DNA from: Nocardia sp. NBC_01503 | GTDB taxonomy: Bacteria > Actinomycetota > Actinomycetes > Mycobacteriales > Mycobacteriaceae | Direction: 5' to 3' | NCBI RefSeq assembly: GCF_036327755.1 | Contig: NZ_CP109596.1 | Location: 7,254,001 to 7,318,000 of the forward strand | Length of the DNA stretch: 64,000 nt | In this document: positions 15,966-24,375 of the stretch, in pieces | How positions within the stretch are numbered: position 1 is the first letter of the stretch | Layout of the letters: every line of letters starts with the position of its first letter | Translations under genes and position numbers: made by a program | Notes under the pieces: generated by a model | Told to the model about the DNA's origin: nothing | Seen by the model: the letters and a program-made list of their open reading frames with translations, nothing else | Database searches by the model: none

Positions 15966-18146
15966 ATGACAGAGCGGATTCAGGTCGGCGGACTCCAGGT
16001 CGCGCGCGTGCTTCACGATTTCGTGGAGAACGAGGCTCTTCCCGGTACCGGCGTAGACTCCGCCGCGTTCTGGTCGGGCGCCGAGGCCGTGATCAACGAC
16101 CTCGCTCCCCGTAACCGTGCTCTGCTGGCAGAACGCGACGACATCCAGGCCAAGATCGACGAGTGGCACCGCGCCAACCCCGGCGCCGGCTACGACAAGG
16201 CTGCCTACAAGCAGTTCCTCACCGAGATCGGCTACCTGCGTCCCGAACCGGCCGATTTCCAGATCGGGACCGAGAACGTGGACGCCGAAATCGCCACCAC
16301 CGCGGGCCCGCAGCTCGTGGTTCCGGTGATGAACGCCCGCTTCGCCATCAATGCCGCGAACGCCCGTTGGGGCTCGCTGTATGACGCGCTGTACGGCACC
16401 GATGCCATCTCCGAGGCCAATGGCGCGGAAAAGGGTAAGGGCTACAACAAGGTTCGCGGTGACAAGGTCATCGAGTGGGCCCGCAACTTCCTCGACGACG
16501 CGCTGCCGCTGATCACCGGATCGCACCTGGGCACCAGCAAGTACGCGATCGTGGACGGCGAGCTCGAGGTGACCCTCGAGGACGGCACCGATATCGGCCT
16601 GGCCGACGGTGACGCGCTGGTCGGCTACCTCGGCACCCCCGAGGACCCCACCTCGCTGCTGTTCAAGCACAACGGTCTGCACATCGAGATCCAGTTCGAT
16701 CGCGAATCCCCGGTCGGGTCCACCGACGACGCCGGTATCAAGGACGTCGTGCTGGAGTCCGCGATCACCACCATCATGGACTTCGAGGACTCGGTCGCGG
16801 CCGTGGACGCCGAAGACAAGGTGCTCGGCTACCACAACTGGCTGGGCCTGATGAAGGGCGATCTCTCCGAGAACGTCGCCAAGGGCGGCAAGACCTTCAC
16901 CCGCACCATGAACCCGGACCGCGTCTACACCGCGCTCGACGGCAGTGAGCTTGTGCTGCACGGTCGTTCGCTGCTGTTCGTGCGCAATGTGGGTCACCTG
17001 ATGACCTCGGACGCCATCCTGGACAAGGACGGCAACGAGGTCCCCGAGGGCATTCTCGACGGTCTGTTCACCTCGCTGATCGCCAAGCACGCCCTCAATG
17101 GCGACACCGCATTGAAGAACACCCGCACCGGTTCGGTCTACATCGTGAAGCCGAAGATGCACGGTCCCGACGAGGTCGCCTTCACCAACGACCTGTTCGC
17201 GGCCGTCGAGGATGTCGTTGACGTCCCGCGCAACACCCTCAAGGTCGGCATCATGGACGAGGAGCGCCGCACCACGGTGAACCTCAAGGCGTCCATCAAT
17301 GCCGCCAAGGACCGCGTGGTCTTCATCAACACCGGCTTCCTGGACCGCACCGGCGACGAGATCCACACCTCCATGGAGGCCGGGCCGATGGTCCGCAAGG
17401 CCGAGATGAAGGCCCAGCAGTGGATCAAGTCCTATGAGGACTGGAATGTCGACACCGGCATCGCCGCGGGTCTGCCCGGCAAGGCGCAGATCGGCAAGGG
17501 CATGTGGGCCATGCCCGATCTGATGGCCGACATGCTGGAGCAGAAGATCGGCCACCCCAAGGCCGGCGCCAACACCGCCTGGGTCCCCTCGCCCACCGCC
17601 GCCACCCTGCACGCCACCCACTACCACCTGGTGGACGTGTTCAAGCGCCAAGCCGAGATCGCCAAGGGCGGCCCCCGCGCCACCGTCGACGAGATCCTCG
17701 AGATCCCCCTCGCCCAGGACACCAACTGGACCGCCGAGGAGATCCAGCAGGAGTTGGACAACAACTCCCAGGGCATGCTCGGCTACGTGGTGCGCTGGAT
17801 CGATCAGGGCGTCGGCTGCTCCAAGGTCCCCGACATCAAGGACGTCGGCCTCATGGAAGACCGTGCCACCCTGCGCATCTCGAGCCAGCTCATGACCAAC
17901 TGGCTGCGCCACGGCATCGTCACCGAAAAGGATGTGCTCGCCAGCCTGGAGCGCATGGCCCCGATCGTGGACCGCCAGAACGCCGGCGACTCCACCTACC
18001 ACGCCATGTCCCCCAACTTCGACGCCTCCATCGCCTTTCAGGCGGCCAAGGAACTCGTGCTCGAAGGCACCAAACAGCCCAACGGCTACACCGAGCCCAT
18101 CCTGCACCGCCGTCGCCGCGAGGCGAAGGCACAGAAGTTCTGCTGA
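15966..18146 (+). CDS. glcB: Malate synthase G
   Basis: A 726-residue enzyme that condenses glyoxylate and acetyl-CoA to malate in the glyoxylate shunt. The full family length is present from MTERIQVGGLQVARVLHDFV to the C-terminal RRREAKAQKFC. Signature segments are LESAITTIMDFEDSVAAVDA (about 261-280), FTRTMNPDRVYTALDGSEL and LHGRSLLFVRNVGHLM (about 325-345), the TNDLFAAVEDV region, and the late Met/Asp-rich QGVGCSKVPDIKDVGLMEDR. A GAGGCAG ribosome site precedes the ATG. It is monocistronic: its own upstream gap and a strong terminator 20 nt after the stop. It supports growth on fatty acids, in keeping with the neighbouring acyl-CoA dehydrogenase operon. Confidence 0.98.
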   Translation: MTERIQVGGLQVARVLHDFVENEALPGTGVDSAAFWSGAEAVINDLAPRNRALLAERDDIQAKIDEWHRANPGAGYDKAAYKQFLTEIGYLRPEPADFQIGTENVDAEIATTAGPQLVVPVMNARFAINAANARWGSLYDALYGTDAISEANGAEKGKGYNKVRGDKVIEWARNFLDDALPLITGSHLGTSKYAIVDGELEVTLEDGTDIGLADGDALVGYLGTPEDPTSLLFKHNGLHIEIQFDRESPVGSTDDAGIKDVVLESAITTIMDFEDSVAAVDAEDKVLGYHNWLGLMKGDLSENVAKGGKTFTRTMNPDRVYTALDGSELVLHGRSLLFVRNVGHLMTSDAILDKDGNEVPEGILDGLFTSLIAKHALNGDTALKNTRTGSVYIVKPKMHGPDEVAFTNDLFAAVEDVVDVPRNTLKVGIMDEERRTTVNLKASINAAKDRVVFINTGFLDRTGDEIHTSMEAGPMVRKAEMKAQQWIKSYEDWNVDTGIAAGLPGKAQIGKGMWAMPDLMADMLEQKIGHPKAGANTAWVPSPTAATLHATHYHLVDVFKRQAEIAKGGPRATVDEILEIPLAQDTNWTAEEIQQELDNNSQGMLGYVVRWIDQGVGCSKVPDIKDVGLMEDRATLRISSQLMTNWLRHGIVTEKDVLASLERMAPIVDRQNAGDSTYHAMSPNFDASIAFQAAKELVLEGTKQPNGYTEPILHRRRREAKAQKFC

Positions 18147-18166
18147 GTTCGCTCGGCTGAGTGAAC

Positions 18167-18201
18167 GAAACCCCCGATCGGCACAGTCGATCGGGGGTTT
18201 C
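18167..18201 (+). terminator. Rho-independent terminator after glcB
   Basis: A perfect 14-bp stem, GAAACCCCCGATCG paired with CGATCGGGGGTTTC, around a 7-nt loop, 20 nt after the glcB stop. The T tract is short (TTT), as is common in high-GC actinobacteria. Confidence 0.9.
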
Positions 18202-18251
18202 GCGTATCCGCCGATGTGGGAGCCGACTTCGGAATCGGGCAGGATGGGTTG

Positions 18252-18836
18252 GTGAGTGTCTATCCCCCGGCTGTGCCGCAGCGCATTCCGCCGCTCTGGA
18301 CGGTCTCCATGGTGACCGTTACCGCGATGGTGGCTGCGTGCTGTCTGTGGGTGCTGTGGGAGTACGCCTCGCGCGGGGATCAGTTGGGCGCGCTGCTGCT
18401 CGGGGGTTGGGCGCTGGTCATCACCGGTGGCATATGGCTCGCGGTGGCCGTTGCCGGAGTGAATGCCTATGGGGTGTGGCGGGTTTCGGTGCTCGCGCCG
18501 GTATTGTTCGCGCTCTCGGCGGTGCTGCTCGTTACCGGAGTGCCGCAGCGTGTCGGTTGGGCGTTGTCTCGGCCGAGCCTGGAGAGTGCCGCGGCGACCT
18601 GTACGGATTTCGAGGGGAGTCGGCGGTTCGGGGTGTATCGGATCGACCGGGTTACCGCTATTCCGCAGGGGTGTTCGTTCAGTCTGGTGGGATCGGGGCT
18701 CGGGATCGACGGGTTCGCTTATGTGCCGAAGGGTGATCCGCCGCAGCCGCTTCCGAATGCGCGCGCCGGAGATCGCTACCGGCATATCGACGGACCTTGG
18801 TACAGCTATGCGAGCTTTCTGGACCTGGCCGCTTAA
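18252..18836 (+). CDS. Three-helix membrane protein
   Basis: A 194-residue protein with hydrophobic segments VSMVTVTAMVAACCLWVLW, LLLGGWALVITGGIWLAVAV and VLAPVLFALSAVLLVTGVP, followed by a soluble C-terminal domain of about 85 residues (TCTDFEGSRRFGVYRIDRVTAIPQGC) with a Cys pair. GTG at 18252 is chosen because an AGGATGGG ribosome site lies just upstream. It ends 4 nt inside the convergent oxidoreductase gene. I do not recognise a family. Confidence 0.6.
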   Translation: MSVYPPAVPQRIPPLWTVSMVTVTAMVAACCLWVLWEYASRGDQLGALLLGGWALVITGGIWLAVAVAGVNAYGVWRVSVLAPVLFALSAVLLVTGVPQRVGWALSRPSLESAAATCTDFEGSRRFGVYRIDRVTAIPQGCSFSLVGSGLGIDGFAYVPKGDPPQPLPNARAGDRYRHIDGPWYSYASFLDLAA

Positions 18837-19795
18837 CCGATGGTGAGGGCGATCTTGCCTTTGGGGTGGCCGGTGACCAGGTAGTCGATGGCGGCGGGTG
18901 CGTCCGGGAGGGTGAAGGTGCGGTCGATTCGGGGTGCCCAGGCACCGACCGATGCCAGTTCGACTACATCCCTGAGCAGTTCGGGCTTCGGCAGCGAAAG
19001 CAGTCCGGCCAGGCGGTGTTTCACGAAGGGGGAGGTGAGTTGGGCGCGGGCGGTGCGGCCGAGGCCGCCGAACCAGGGGCCGCCGCCTTCGCCGCCGCCG
19101 ATGACCAAGGTGCCGGTGGGGGTGAGGAGGGCGCGGAGGGCGGCAAGGGGGCGGTTGCCTGCCATGTCGAGGATGTAATCGTAAGTGCCGGTGAGGGCTT
19201 CACTCTTGTAGTCGATAACCCGATCCGCGCCGAGCGAGGTGACGAACTCCGCCGAAGCCCCGCTGCATACGCCGGTCACGTGTGCGCCCAGGTGATGGGC
19301 GAGCTGAACAGCCAGGTGGCCGACTCCGCCGCTCGCGCCGATGATCAGGACCTTCCAGCCCGATTGCACTCGGCCCACCTCGCGCAGTCCGGTCAGTGCG
19401 GTCATGCCTGAGATCGGCAGGGTGGCTGCCTGGAGGAAGTTCAGGGTCGCGGGTTTGGGCTGGAACTTCTCCTCTGCCGCGCAGGCGAATTCGGCGAACG
19501 AACCACCGGTGGTGCCGAAGACCTCATCGCCGCGCTTGAATCGGGTGACCTGCGCGCCGACGGCCTCGACCACACCCGAGACATCCCAGCCGCGAATATG
19601 TTCCTTGGGCCGGCGCAGGCCGAGGGCGGCGCGGGCGATCAATGGCCGTCCGGTCATGGTGTGCCAGACGCTGGGGTCGACGCCCGCGGCGTGCACGCGG
19701 ATCATCACCTCCGTCGGACCCGGTGCGGGCGTGGGGATCTCGTCGTAGGAGAGCATCGCGGTGGTGCCGTATGCGTGCTGGGTGATGGCCTTCAT
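18833..19795 (-). CDS. MDR-type NAD(P)-dependent oxidoreductase (quinone reductase-like)
   Basis: A 320-residue zinc-free medium-chain dehydrogenase: GroES-like N-terminus (MKAITQHAYGTTAMLSYDEI, GPTEVMIRVHAAGVDPSVWH), WDVSGVVEAVG, and the cofactor motif LIIGASGGVGHLAVQLAHHLGAH split around residues 150-170. The ligands for structural zinc are absent. The ATG pair at 19795/19798 overlaps the upstream HTH gene stop. It is the last of three genes (membrane protein, HTH regulator, oxidoreductase) likely under the palindrome at 20464. Substrate unknown. Confidence 0.9.
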   Translation of the reverse strand: MKAITQHAYGTTAMLSYDEIPTPAPGPTEVMIRVHAAGVDPSVWHTMTGRPLIARAALGLRRPKEHIRGWDVSGVVEAVGAQVTRFKRGDEVFGTTGGSFAEFACAAEEKFQPKPATLNFLQAATLPISGMTALTGLREVGRVQSGWKVLIIGASGGVGHLAVQLAHHLGAHVTGVCSGASAEFVTSLGADRVIDYKSEALTGTYDYILDMAGNRPLAALRALLTPTGTLVIGGGEGGGPWFGGLGRTARAQLTSPFVKHRLAGLLSLPKPELLRDVVELASVGAWAPRIDRTFTLPDAPAAIDYLVTGHPKGKIALTIG

Positions 19796-20019
19796 CATGC
19801 TTCTTCTTCCGGGTATTCGAATACATCGTCCAGGGCCGCGCCGAACACCCTGGCGATCTGGAATGCCATCTCCAAGGATGGCGAATATTTGCCCTGTTCA
19901 ATGGCATTGACGGTTTGGCGGGTGACGCCGATCCGGTCGGCCAGGTCGGCCTGGGTCATCTCACCGTTCGAAAAGCGCAGGGCGCGAATGTTATTGGTCA
20001 CCCGAGTCGACTTCACCAC
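19795..20019 (-). CDS. Small Cro/CI-type HTH regulator
   Basis: A 74-residue protein that is almost entirely a HTH_3 domain: LRFSNGEMTQADLADRIGVT, RQTVNAIEQGKYSPSLEMAF, then VFGAALDDVFEYPEEE. This is the YgzD-type small repressor family, nearly always next to a small membrane protein, as here. It overlaps the upstream membrane gene by 7 nt and the downstream oxidoreductase by 4 nt. It probably represses its own operon through the 20-bp palindrome at 20464-20483. Confidence 0.93.
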   Translation of the reverse strand: MVKSTRVTNNIRALRFSNGEMTQADLADRIGVTRQTVNAIEQGKYSPSLEMAFQIARVFGAALDDVFEYPEEEA

Positions 20020-20435
20020 GGCCAGTACCCCCGCCGGTAGGCGATGATCTTGGCGCTGGCGCCGACCGCGGCCGAGAGGGTGAAGCCCAGGTAGATGACA
20101 TTGGCGATCCAGAAACGTTCGGCGTCGGCCATGGTGAGCACCAGTGCGCCGACCGCGCCGAGCACCACGAACGCATTGCCGACCAGCGTCCCCATTCGGT
20201 CGATCTCACGATCGCGCTGATCCTTGCGATCGTCGCGCGCGGCGATGGCGACGGCGATGGTCGCCACGATCGACACCAGGATCGAGCCCCCGACCGCCCA
20301 CAGCAGCGGCGAGATATACCCCACCTGCGAAAGACCGTGGGGCCGCGCCCGTGTCAGCACGACGATCAGGTAGATCGTGTACGAGACGACGGCCGCGACC
20401 CCGAGGATCCGGGTGCGCTTCTCTTCGAACGGCAT
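20013..20435 (-). CDS. Four-helix membrane protein paired with the HTH regulator
   Basis: A 140-residue protein with four hydrophobic segments (ILGVAAVVSYTIYLIVVL; VGGSILVSIVATIAVAIA; LVGNAFVVLGAVGALVLTM; FWIANVIYLGFTLSAAVGA) and a charged Asp/Arg/Lys loop in the middle (RDDRKDQRDREIDR). Small membrane proteins of this kind (DUF2178-like) commonly precede a Cro/CI regulator. It is the first gene of the operon. A sensing or anti-repressor role is inferred from the pairing. Confidence 0.8.
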   Translation of the reverse strand: MPFEEKRTRILGVAAVVSYTIYLIVVLTRARPHGLSQVGYISPLLWAVGGSILVSIVATIAVAIAARDDRKDQRDREIDRMGTLVGNAFVVLGAVGALVLTMADAERFWIANVIYLGFTLSAAVGASAKIIAYRRGYWPW

Positions 20436-20463
20436 GCGCTCAGAGTAAAGAAAACCAGACTTG

Positions 20464-20483
20464 ATGTAAAGAATATTTTACAT
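20464..20483. promoter_or_regulatory. Palindromic operator of the HTH operon
   Basis: ATGTAAA-GAATAT-TTTACAT: perfect 7-bp arms with a 6-bp AT-rich centre, 28 bp upstream of the first start at 20435. It is strikingly AT-rich in a high-GC setting. A partial copy (AGTAAAG) lies 15 bp closer to the start. The likely ligand is the 74-residue HTH protein of the operon. Confidence 0.65.
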
Positions 20484-20491
20484 GACGCAGG

Positions 20492-21760
20492 TTAGGCGGG
20501 CTTGAACCCGACCCGGAGCGACTCCAGGCCCCGGATGACGACATTCGGCTTGAACGGCGGATTCTCCGAAAGCAGTTCCATGGCACCGACTTTGCGCAGC
20601 AGCACCTCGATCAGGATCTCCATCTCGAGCAGTGCCAGCGGCGCGCCGAGGCAGTAATGGATGCCGAGGCTGAACCCGAGGTGCTTCTTGGCCGGGTTCA
20701 TCGGATCGGAGTAGCGGGTGACGTCGGTGCGGTCCGGATCCGGGAAGGCGGCCGGATCGTGATTGGCCGAATTGATCAGCACCACAACGCCTTCGCCCGG
20801 TTCGAAGTCATGCCCGGCCACGGTGATCGGCCGGGTCGCGGCGCGGGTGGTGATCTGGACCGACGGCTCCAGTCGCAGCAGTTCATCGGGCGCGGCGGCG
20901 ATGAGTTCGGGCCGCGCGCGCATGAGGTCGAGTTGCTCGGGATTGCGCAGCAGCCGCAGCATGCCGGTGCCGATCAGATTCGCGGTGGTCTCATGTCCGG
21001 CGACGAAGGTGGTGATGCAGGTGGCGAGCAACTCCTGCTCGGTCAGCACATCACCGCGATCCTCGACCAGCGACAGCACGCTGAGCAGGTCATCGGTCGG
21101 GTCGGCGCGGCGCTCGTTGAGCAGTTCCCGGAAGTAGCCCATGAAGCCGCGCGAGGCCGCGCTGCGTGCCTTCAGCGACTCCTCGGGCAGGGTGTAATCG
21201 TGGTCGAAGCCGCGCGCCAGATCCTGCGACCACTGGTGCACCTGCCCGTACGCCTCCTTCGGCACGCCGATGAGCTCGCAGGCGATGATGAGCGGCAGCG
21301 GGTACGCGATCAGCTCCACCAGGTCGAATTCCCCTGCCGCCAAGGCGGTGTCGACGAGCTGTTCGGTGAGCTCCTCGATGCGCGGACGCAGCCGGGTGAC
21401 CATGCGCGGGGTGAAGCCCTTGGTGACCAGATTGCGCAGCCGGGTGTGGTCCGGCGGCTCCATCCACAGGAACGAGGTGGGCAGCTCCTCGGCGGCGTTC
21501 TCCGGCGAGACGGTCGGATGCATCATCCCGGCCTCTTCGGCATGGCTCCACGCGGTAGTGGAGAGCACCGCGGCGCAGTCCTCGTACCGGGTGAGCAGAT
21601 GATGTCCGATCGGGGTGAGGTGGATCGGCCCGGCCTCGCGCAGTACGCGCGCCGGGGTGTACGGGTCGGAACGGCCGTCCGGACCCAGGAGCTGTGCCAT
21701 TGCCGTGAGAATGGCCGGATCCTGGTCTGCGACAGCGGTGTTCACGTGTGGCGCGGCCAT
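20492..21760 (-). CDS. Cytochrome P450 (third of the minus-strand set)
   Basis: A 422-residue soluble bacterial P450. I-helix oxygen-activation motif FVAGHETTANLIGTG (about 240-254), ExxR in DELLRLEPSVQITTRA, and haem-binding FSLGIHYCLGAPLA with the Cys ligand near residue 370. A strong AGGAGG site precedes the ATG. It ends the minus-strand operon that runs from 25610, after a 78-bp gap. Needs a ferredoxin partner that is not encoded next to it. Probably a fatty-acyl or natural-product hydroxylase given the adjacent acyl carrier protein and ligase genes. Confidence 0.95.
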   Translation of the reverse strand: MAAPHVNTAVADQDPAILTAMAQLLGPDGRSDPYTPARVLREAGPIHLTPIGHHLLTRYEDCAAVLSTTAWSHAEEAGMMHPTVSPENAAEELPTSFLWMEPPDHTRLRNLVTKGFTPRMVTRLRPRIEELTEQLVDTALAAGEFDLVELIAYPLPLIIACELIGVPKEAYGQVHQWSQDLARGFDHDYTLPEESLKARSAASRGFMGYFRELLNERRADPTDDLLSVLSLVEDRGDVLTEQELLATCITTFVAGHETTANLIGTGMLRLLRNPEQLDLMRARPELIAAAPDELLRLEPSVQITTRAATRPITVAGHDFEPGEGVVVLINSANHDPAAFPDPDRTDVTRYSDPMNPAKKHLGFSLGIHYCLGAPLALLEMEILIEVLLRKVGAMELLSENPPFKPNVVIRGLESLRVGFKPA

Positions 21761-21838
21761 ACGTTTCCTCCTGTTATTCGCGGTGCGGTGACTTCGGCGG
21801 CAACGCTGCCGCGGGGACGGGTGGACGGATGGATCTGC

Positions 21839-23155
21839 TCAGGTGCGCGCGGAACTGTTGCCGCGCAGCATGATCCGACCGGCGGTGAGCGGATGTGTCA
21901 GTGCGGTGGGAGGTTCGACCAGGTGCGCGACGCGCATGAACGTCCGAGCGACCACCGGATCATGATGTGCGGCACGATGCGCCTGCGCCACATACACATT
22001 GGTGAGCCGGGTGCGCAGATCGCGGGTTCCGGTGACACCCGGATTGCTCAGATCGGAGGTGGCGGCGAGTCGCCACGCGGTGTTCACCGCATCGGCGGAC
22101 GCGGTGTGGAACCGTGCGGCCAGCTCATCCGGCAGACCGCCCGCGTACAGGCATTCGCGCAACGCGATGGCCTGCAACGCGGCAACCGTCATCCCCTGGG
22201 CGTACAGCGGATTGAACGCGCACAGCGCGTCCCCGACCACCAGCAAGCCGGCGGGCATCGCGGCCAGGCGATCGAAGCGCCGCCGCACCGAGGATCGGAA
22301 TCGGTAGGGCACCGGATCATCCAATGGTTCGGAATCGGTGATGATCCCGTGGATATCGGGCGCCGCGAGGGTGGCGGCGTACTCCCGGAATCCGGCCGGA
22401 TCGGTGGGCGGATGATCACCGAGCATGCCCGCGAGGGTGATCAGCCAGCGATCGCCCTCGATCCGCACCGCACCCCCGCCGTGCCCGTTCGGCCCGGTCG
22501 AGATGATCACCGACGCGTCCCCGCCCAGCTGCCCCTCCCGATACCGGAACAGCCGGGAGGCGTAGCCCAGATCGACCTCGAGCCGCTCGCATTCGGGTAC
22601 CTTCGCACCGATATCGCTGAGCCAGTACTCGATTCGGGAACCACGGCCGGTGGCGTCCACCACCAGATCCGCGGCGAAGCTCTCGACGGGGCCTTCCCCG
22701 GCGACGGTCACACCGGTCACCCGATCGACGTCACCGACCAGACCGTGCACGGTAATACCCTCGCGCAGAGAAACATTCGGGATCATGCGGGTGCGCTCGC
22801 GCAGCACGTCCTCCAGCAGCGGGCGGCTCGCGATCACCGAGGTGAGGCCCGTCGGGGTGGGGGCCAATCGCGCACCGCCCACATACCAGCGGGTCCGCAC
22901 CAACACCTCGGCGGCCGTCGCACCCCGTCGCACCAGCTCCTCGGTGCATCCGGGGAACAGCTCCTCGAAGACGGCGCGGCCGGTGTCCAGCAGCCCGTGT
23001 AGATGCCGCCCCTGTGGTACGCCGCGCCGCACATGCGCGCCGTCGGCCCGGTCGCGATCCAGAATCGTCACGCGCGCAAAGGATTCCGAGAGCACCCGCG
23101 CGGTGAGCAGCCCCGCGATGCCCGCGCCCAGGACGACCGCGTGCCGCCCGCCCAT
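21839..23155 (-). CDS. FAD-dependent monooxygenase/oxidoreductase
   Basis: A 438-residue flavoprotein with the dinucleotide motif VVLGAGIAGLLTARVLSE at residues 7-24, the conserved DRDRADGAHVRRGVPQGRHL segment, and the FAD-ribityl motif LLVVGDALCAFNPLYAQGMT near residues 295-314. The VPQGRHLHGL stretch is typical of the 2-polyprenyl-6-methoxyphenol hydroxylase/tryptophan-halogenase-like superfamily. The ATG overlaps the stop of the upstream P450 (TGATG). It probably oxidises the same lipid or natural-product intermediate as the P450s beside it. Confidence 0.88.
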   Translation of the reverse strand: MGGRHAVVLGAGIAGLLTARVLSESFARVTILDRDRADGAHVRRGVPQGRHLHGLLDTGRAVFEELFPGCTEELVRRGATAAEVLVRTRWYVGGARLAPTPTGLTSVIASRPLLEDVLRERTRMIPNVSLREGITVHGLVGDVDRVTGVTVAGEGPVESFAADLVVDATGRGSRIEYWLSDIGAKVPECERLEVDLGYASRLFRYREGQLGGDASVIISTGPNGHGGGAVRIEGDRWLITLAGMLGDHPPTDPAGFREYAATLAAPDIHGIITDSEPLDDPVPYRFRSSVRRRFDRLAAMPAGLLVVGDALCAFNPLYAQGMTVAALQAIALRECLYAGGLPDELAARFHTASADAVNTAWRLAATSDLSNPGVTGTRDLRTRLTNVYVAQAHRAAHHDPVVARTFMRVAHLVEPPTALTHPLTAGRIMLRGNSSART

Positions 23156-24375
23156 CACATCGTCACCGGCAGCGCCAGCACGCCCCGATGAATCAGGCTG
23201 GGACGATATTCGACGGTGTCGGTCGCGATCCGCAGTTCCGGCGCGCGGTCCAGGAGCGTGCGCACAGCGGCCTCGGCCTCGATGCGCGCCAAGGGTGCGC
23301 CCACACAGTAGTGGATGCCGAGGCTGAATCCGAGATGCTTTCGCGCGGTGCGGTTTCCGGCGTAGCGGGTGATATCGAAGACGTCGGCGTCCGGGAAGAC
23401 CCGATCATCGCGGCTCGCCGACGCGGTGAGCACGACCACCCCGTCCCCGCGCTTGAATTCGCGGCCGCCGACGACGGTATCGGCGAGCGCGACGCGAATG
23501 GTGAACTGGGTGGGCGCGTCATAGCGCAGCATCTCGTCGAGGGCGGGCCCGATCAGCTCGGGGCGTTCGCGCAGTAGCGCCAGCTGTTCGGGATGGCGCA
23601 GCAGGGCGAGCATGCCGTTGCCGATGAGGTTGATGGAGGTCTCCATCCCCGCCACCAGCAGCAGCAACGACATGCCGATCACCTCGGGCTCGGTGAGCTT
23701 GTCGCCCTCGACGCTGGCGGCGACCAATTCGCTGAGCAGATCCGGTGTGGGAGTGCGCTTCTTGCGGGCGATCAGCTCCGCGAAGTACCCCATACAACCG
23801 ATCGCCGCCGCACCACGCGCGGTCACATCGGCCTCCCCGAGCAGCGAGTCCGGATCACTGCCGCGAGCGATGGCCAACTGCCATTCCCGGAAGCGCGCCC
23901 CATCGGCCGGGTCCGCACCGAGCAACCGCACCGGGATCATGGCCACGGCCAGCGGTACCGCCAGATCCTCGAGAATGTCGAGTTCGCCACGCTGGACAGC
24001 CTTTTCGACGAGCTCGTCCACCACCCCTCCCGCGACCGGCGCGAGTTCGCCGACCATGCGCGGGGTGAACGCCTTGGCCACCAACTTGCGATAGCGAGCG
24101 TGCTCGGGCGGATCCATGCGTACGAACGAACCGGGGATGGCGGCACTACTGTCCCGAAACGGGCTGATACCCGCGGAGTATCCGTGTCCCCAGTCCGCAC
24201 CGGTGAGCACCGCCGAGCATTCCTCGTATCGGGTGATCAGCGTGACCGGTACATCGCCGAACGCGTACGGGAACAACGCGGCCGCATCGCGCACGCGCCG
24301 GTAGGCCGGGTACGGATCGGCGCGTTCACTCGGTTCGAAGGCGTCGAAGGTGATCTCGGGAACAGCGGTACTCAT
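23155..24375 (-). CDS. Cytochrome P450 (second of the minus-strand set)
   Basis: A 406-residue P450. I-helix LLVAGMETSINLIGNG carries the acid-alcohol pair (ET), ExxR is in DEMLRYDAPTQFTIRV, and the haem loop is FSLGIHYCVGAPLARIE with Cys near 357. It overlaps the preceding P450 gene by 4 nt (ATGA) and the next flavoprotein by 1 nt. Sequence is clearly related to its two operon P450 neighbours, which suggests expansion by duplication. Confidence 0.95.
   Translation of the reverse strand: MSTAVPEITFDAFEPSERADPYPAYRRVRDAAALFPYAFGDVPVTLITRYEECSAVLTGADWGHGYSAGISPFRDSSAAIPGSFVRMDPPEHARYRKLVAKAFTPRMVGELAPVAGGVVDELVEKAVQRGELDILEDLAVPLAVAMIPVRLLGADPADGARFREWQLAIARGSDPDSLLGEADVTARGAAAIGCMGYFAELIARKKRTPTPDLLSELVAASVEGDKLTEPEVIGMSLLLLVAGMETSINLIGNGMLALLRHPEQLALLRERPELIGPALDEMLRYDAPTQFTIRVALADTVVGGREFKRGDGVVVLTASASRDDRVFPDADVFDITRYAGNRTARKHLGFSLGIHYCVGAPLARIEAEAAVRTLLDRAPELRIATDTVEYRPSLIHRGVLALPVTM

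Noticed and set aside
15837..18785. A 982-residue open frame on the minus strand opposite glcB
   Set aside because: It is a shadow of the GC-rich codon pattern of glcB; its translation is His/Gly/Asp-rich without domains, while the plus-strand frame is an unmistakable malate synthase.
18833..20435. The small HTH plus membrane protein pair as a toxin-antitoxin system
   Set aside because: The membrane protein has four ordinary helices and the HTH protein is a known small-repressor type; the operon also includes an oxidoreductase, so a simple regulatory operon fits better.
20657..23002. A 781-residue plus-strand open frame across the P450 and flavoprotein genes
   Set aside because: The minus-strand frames contain complete P450 and FAD motifs; the plus-strand product has none.
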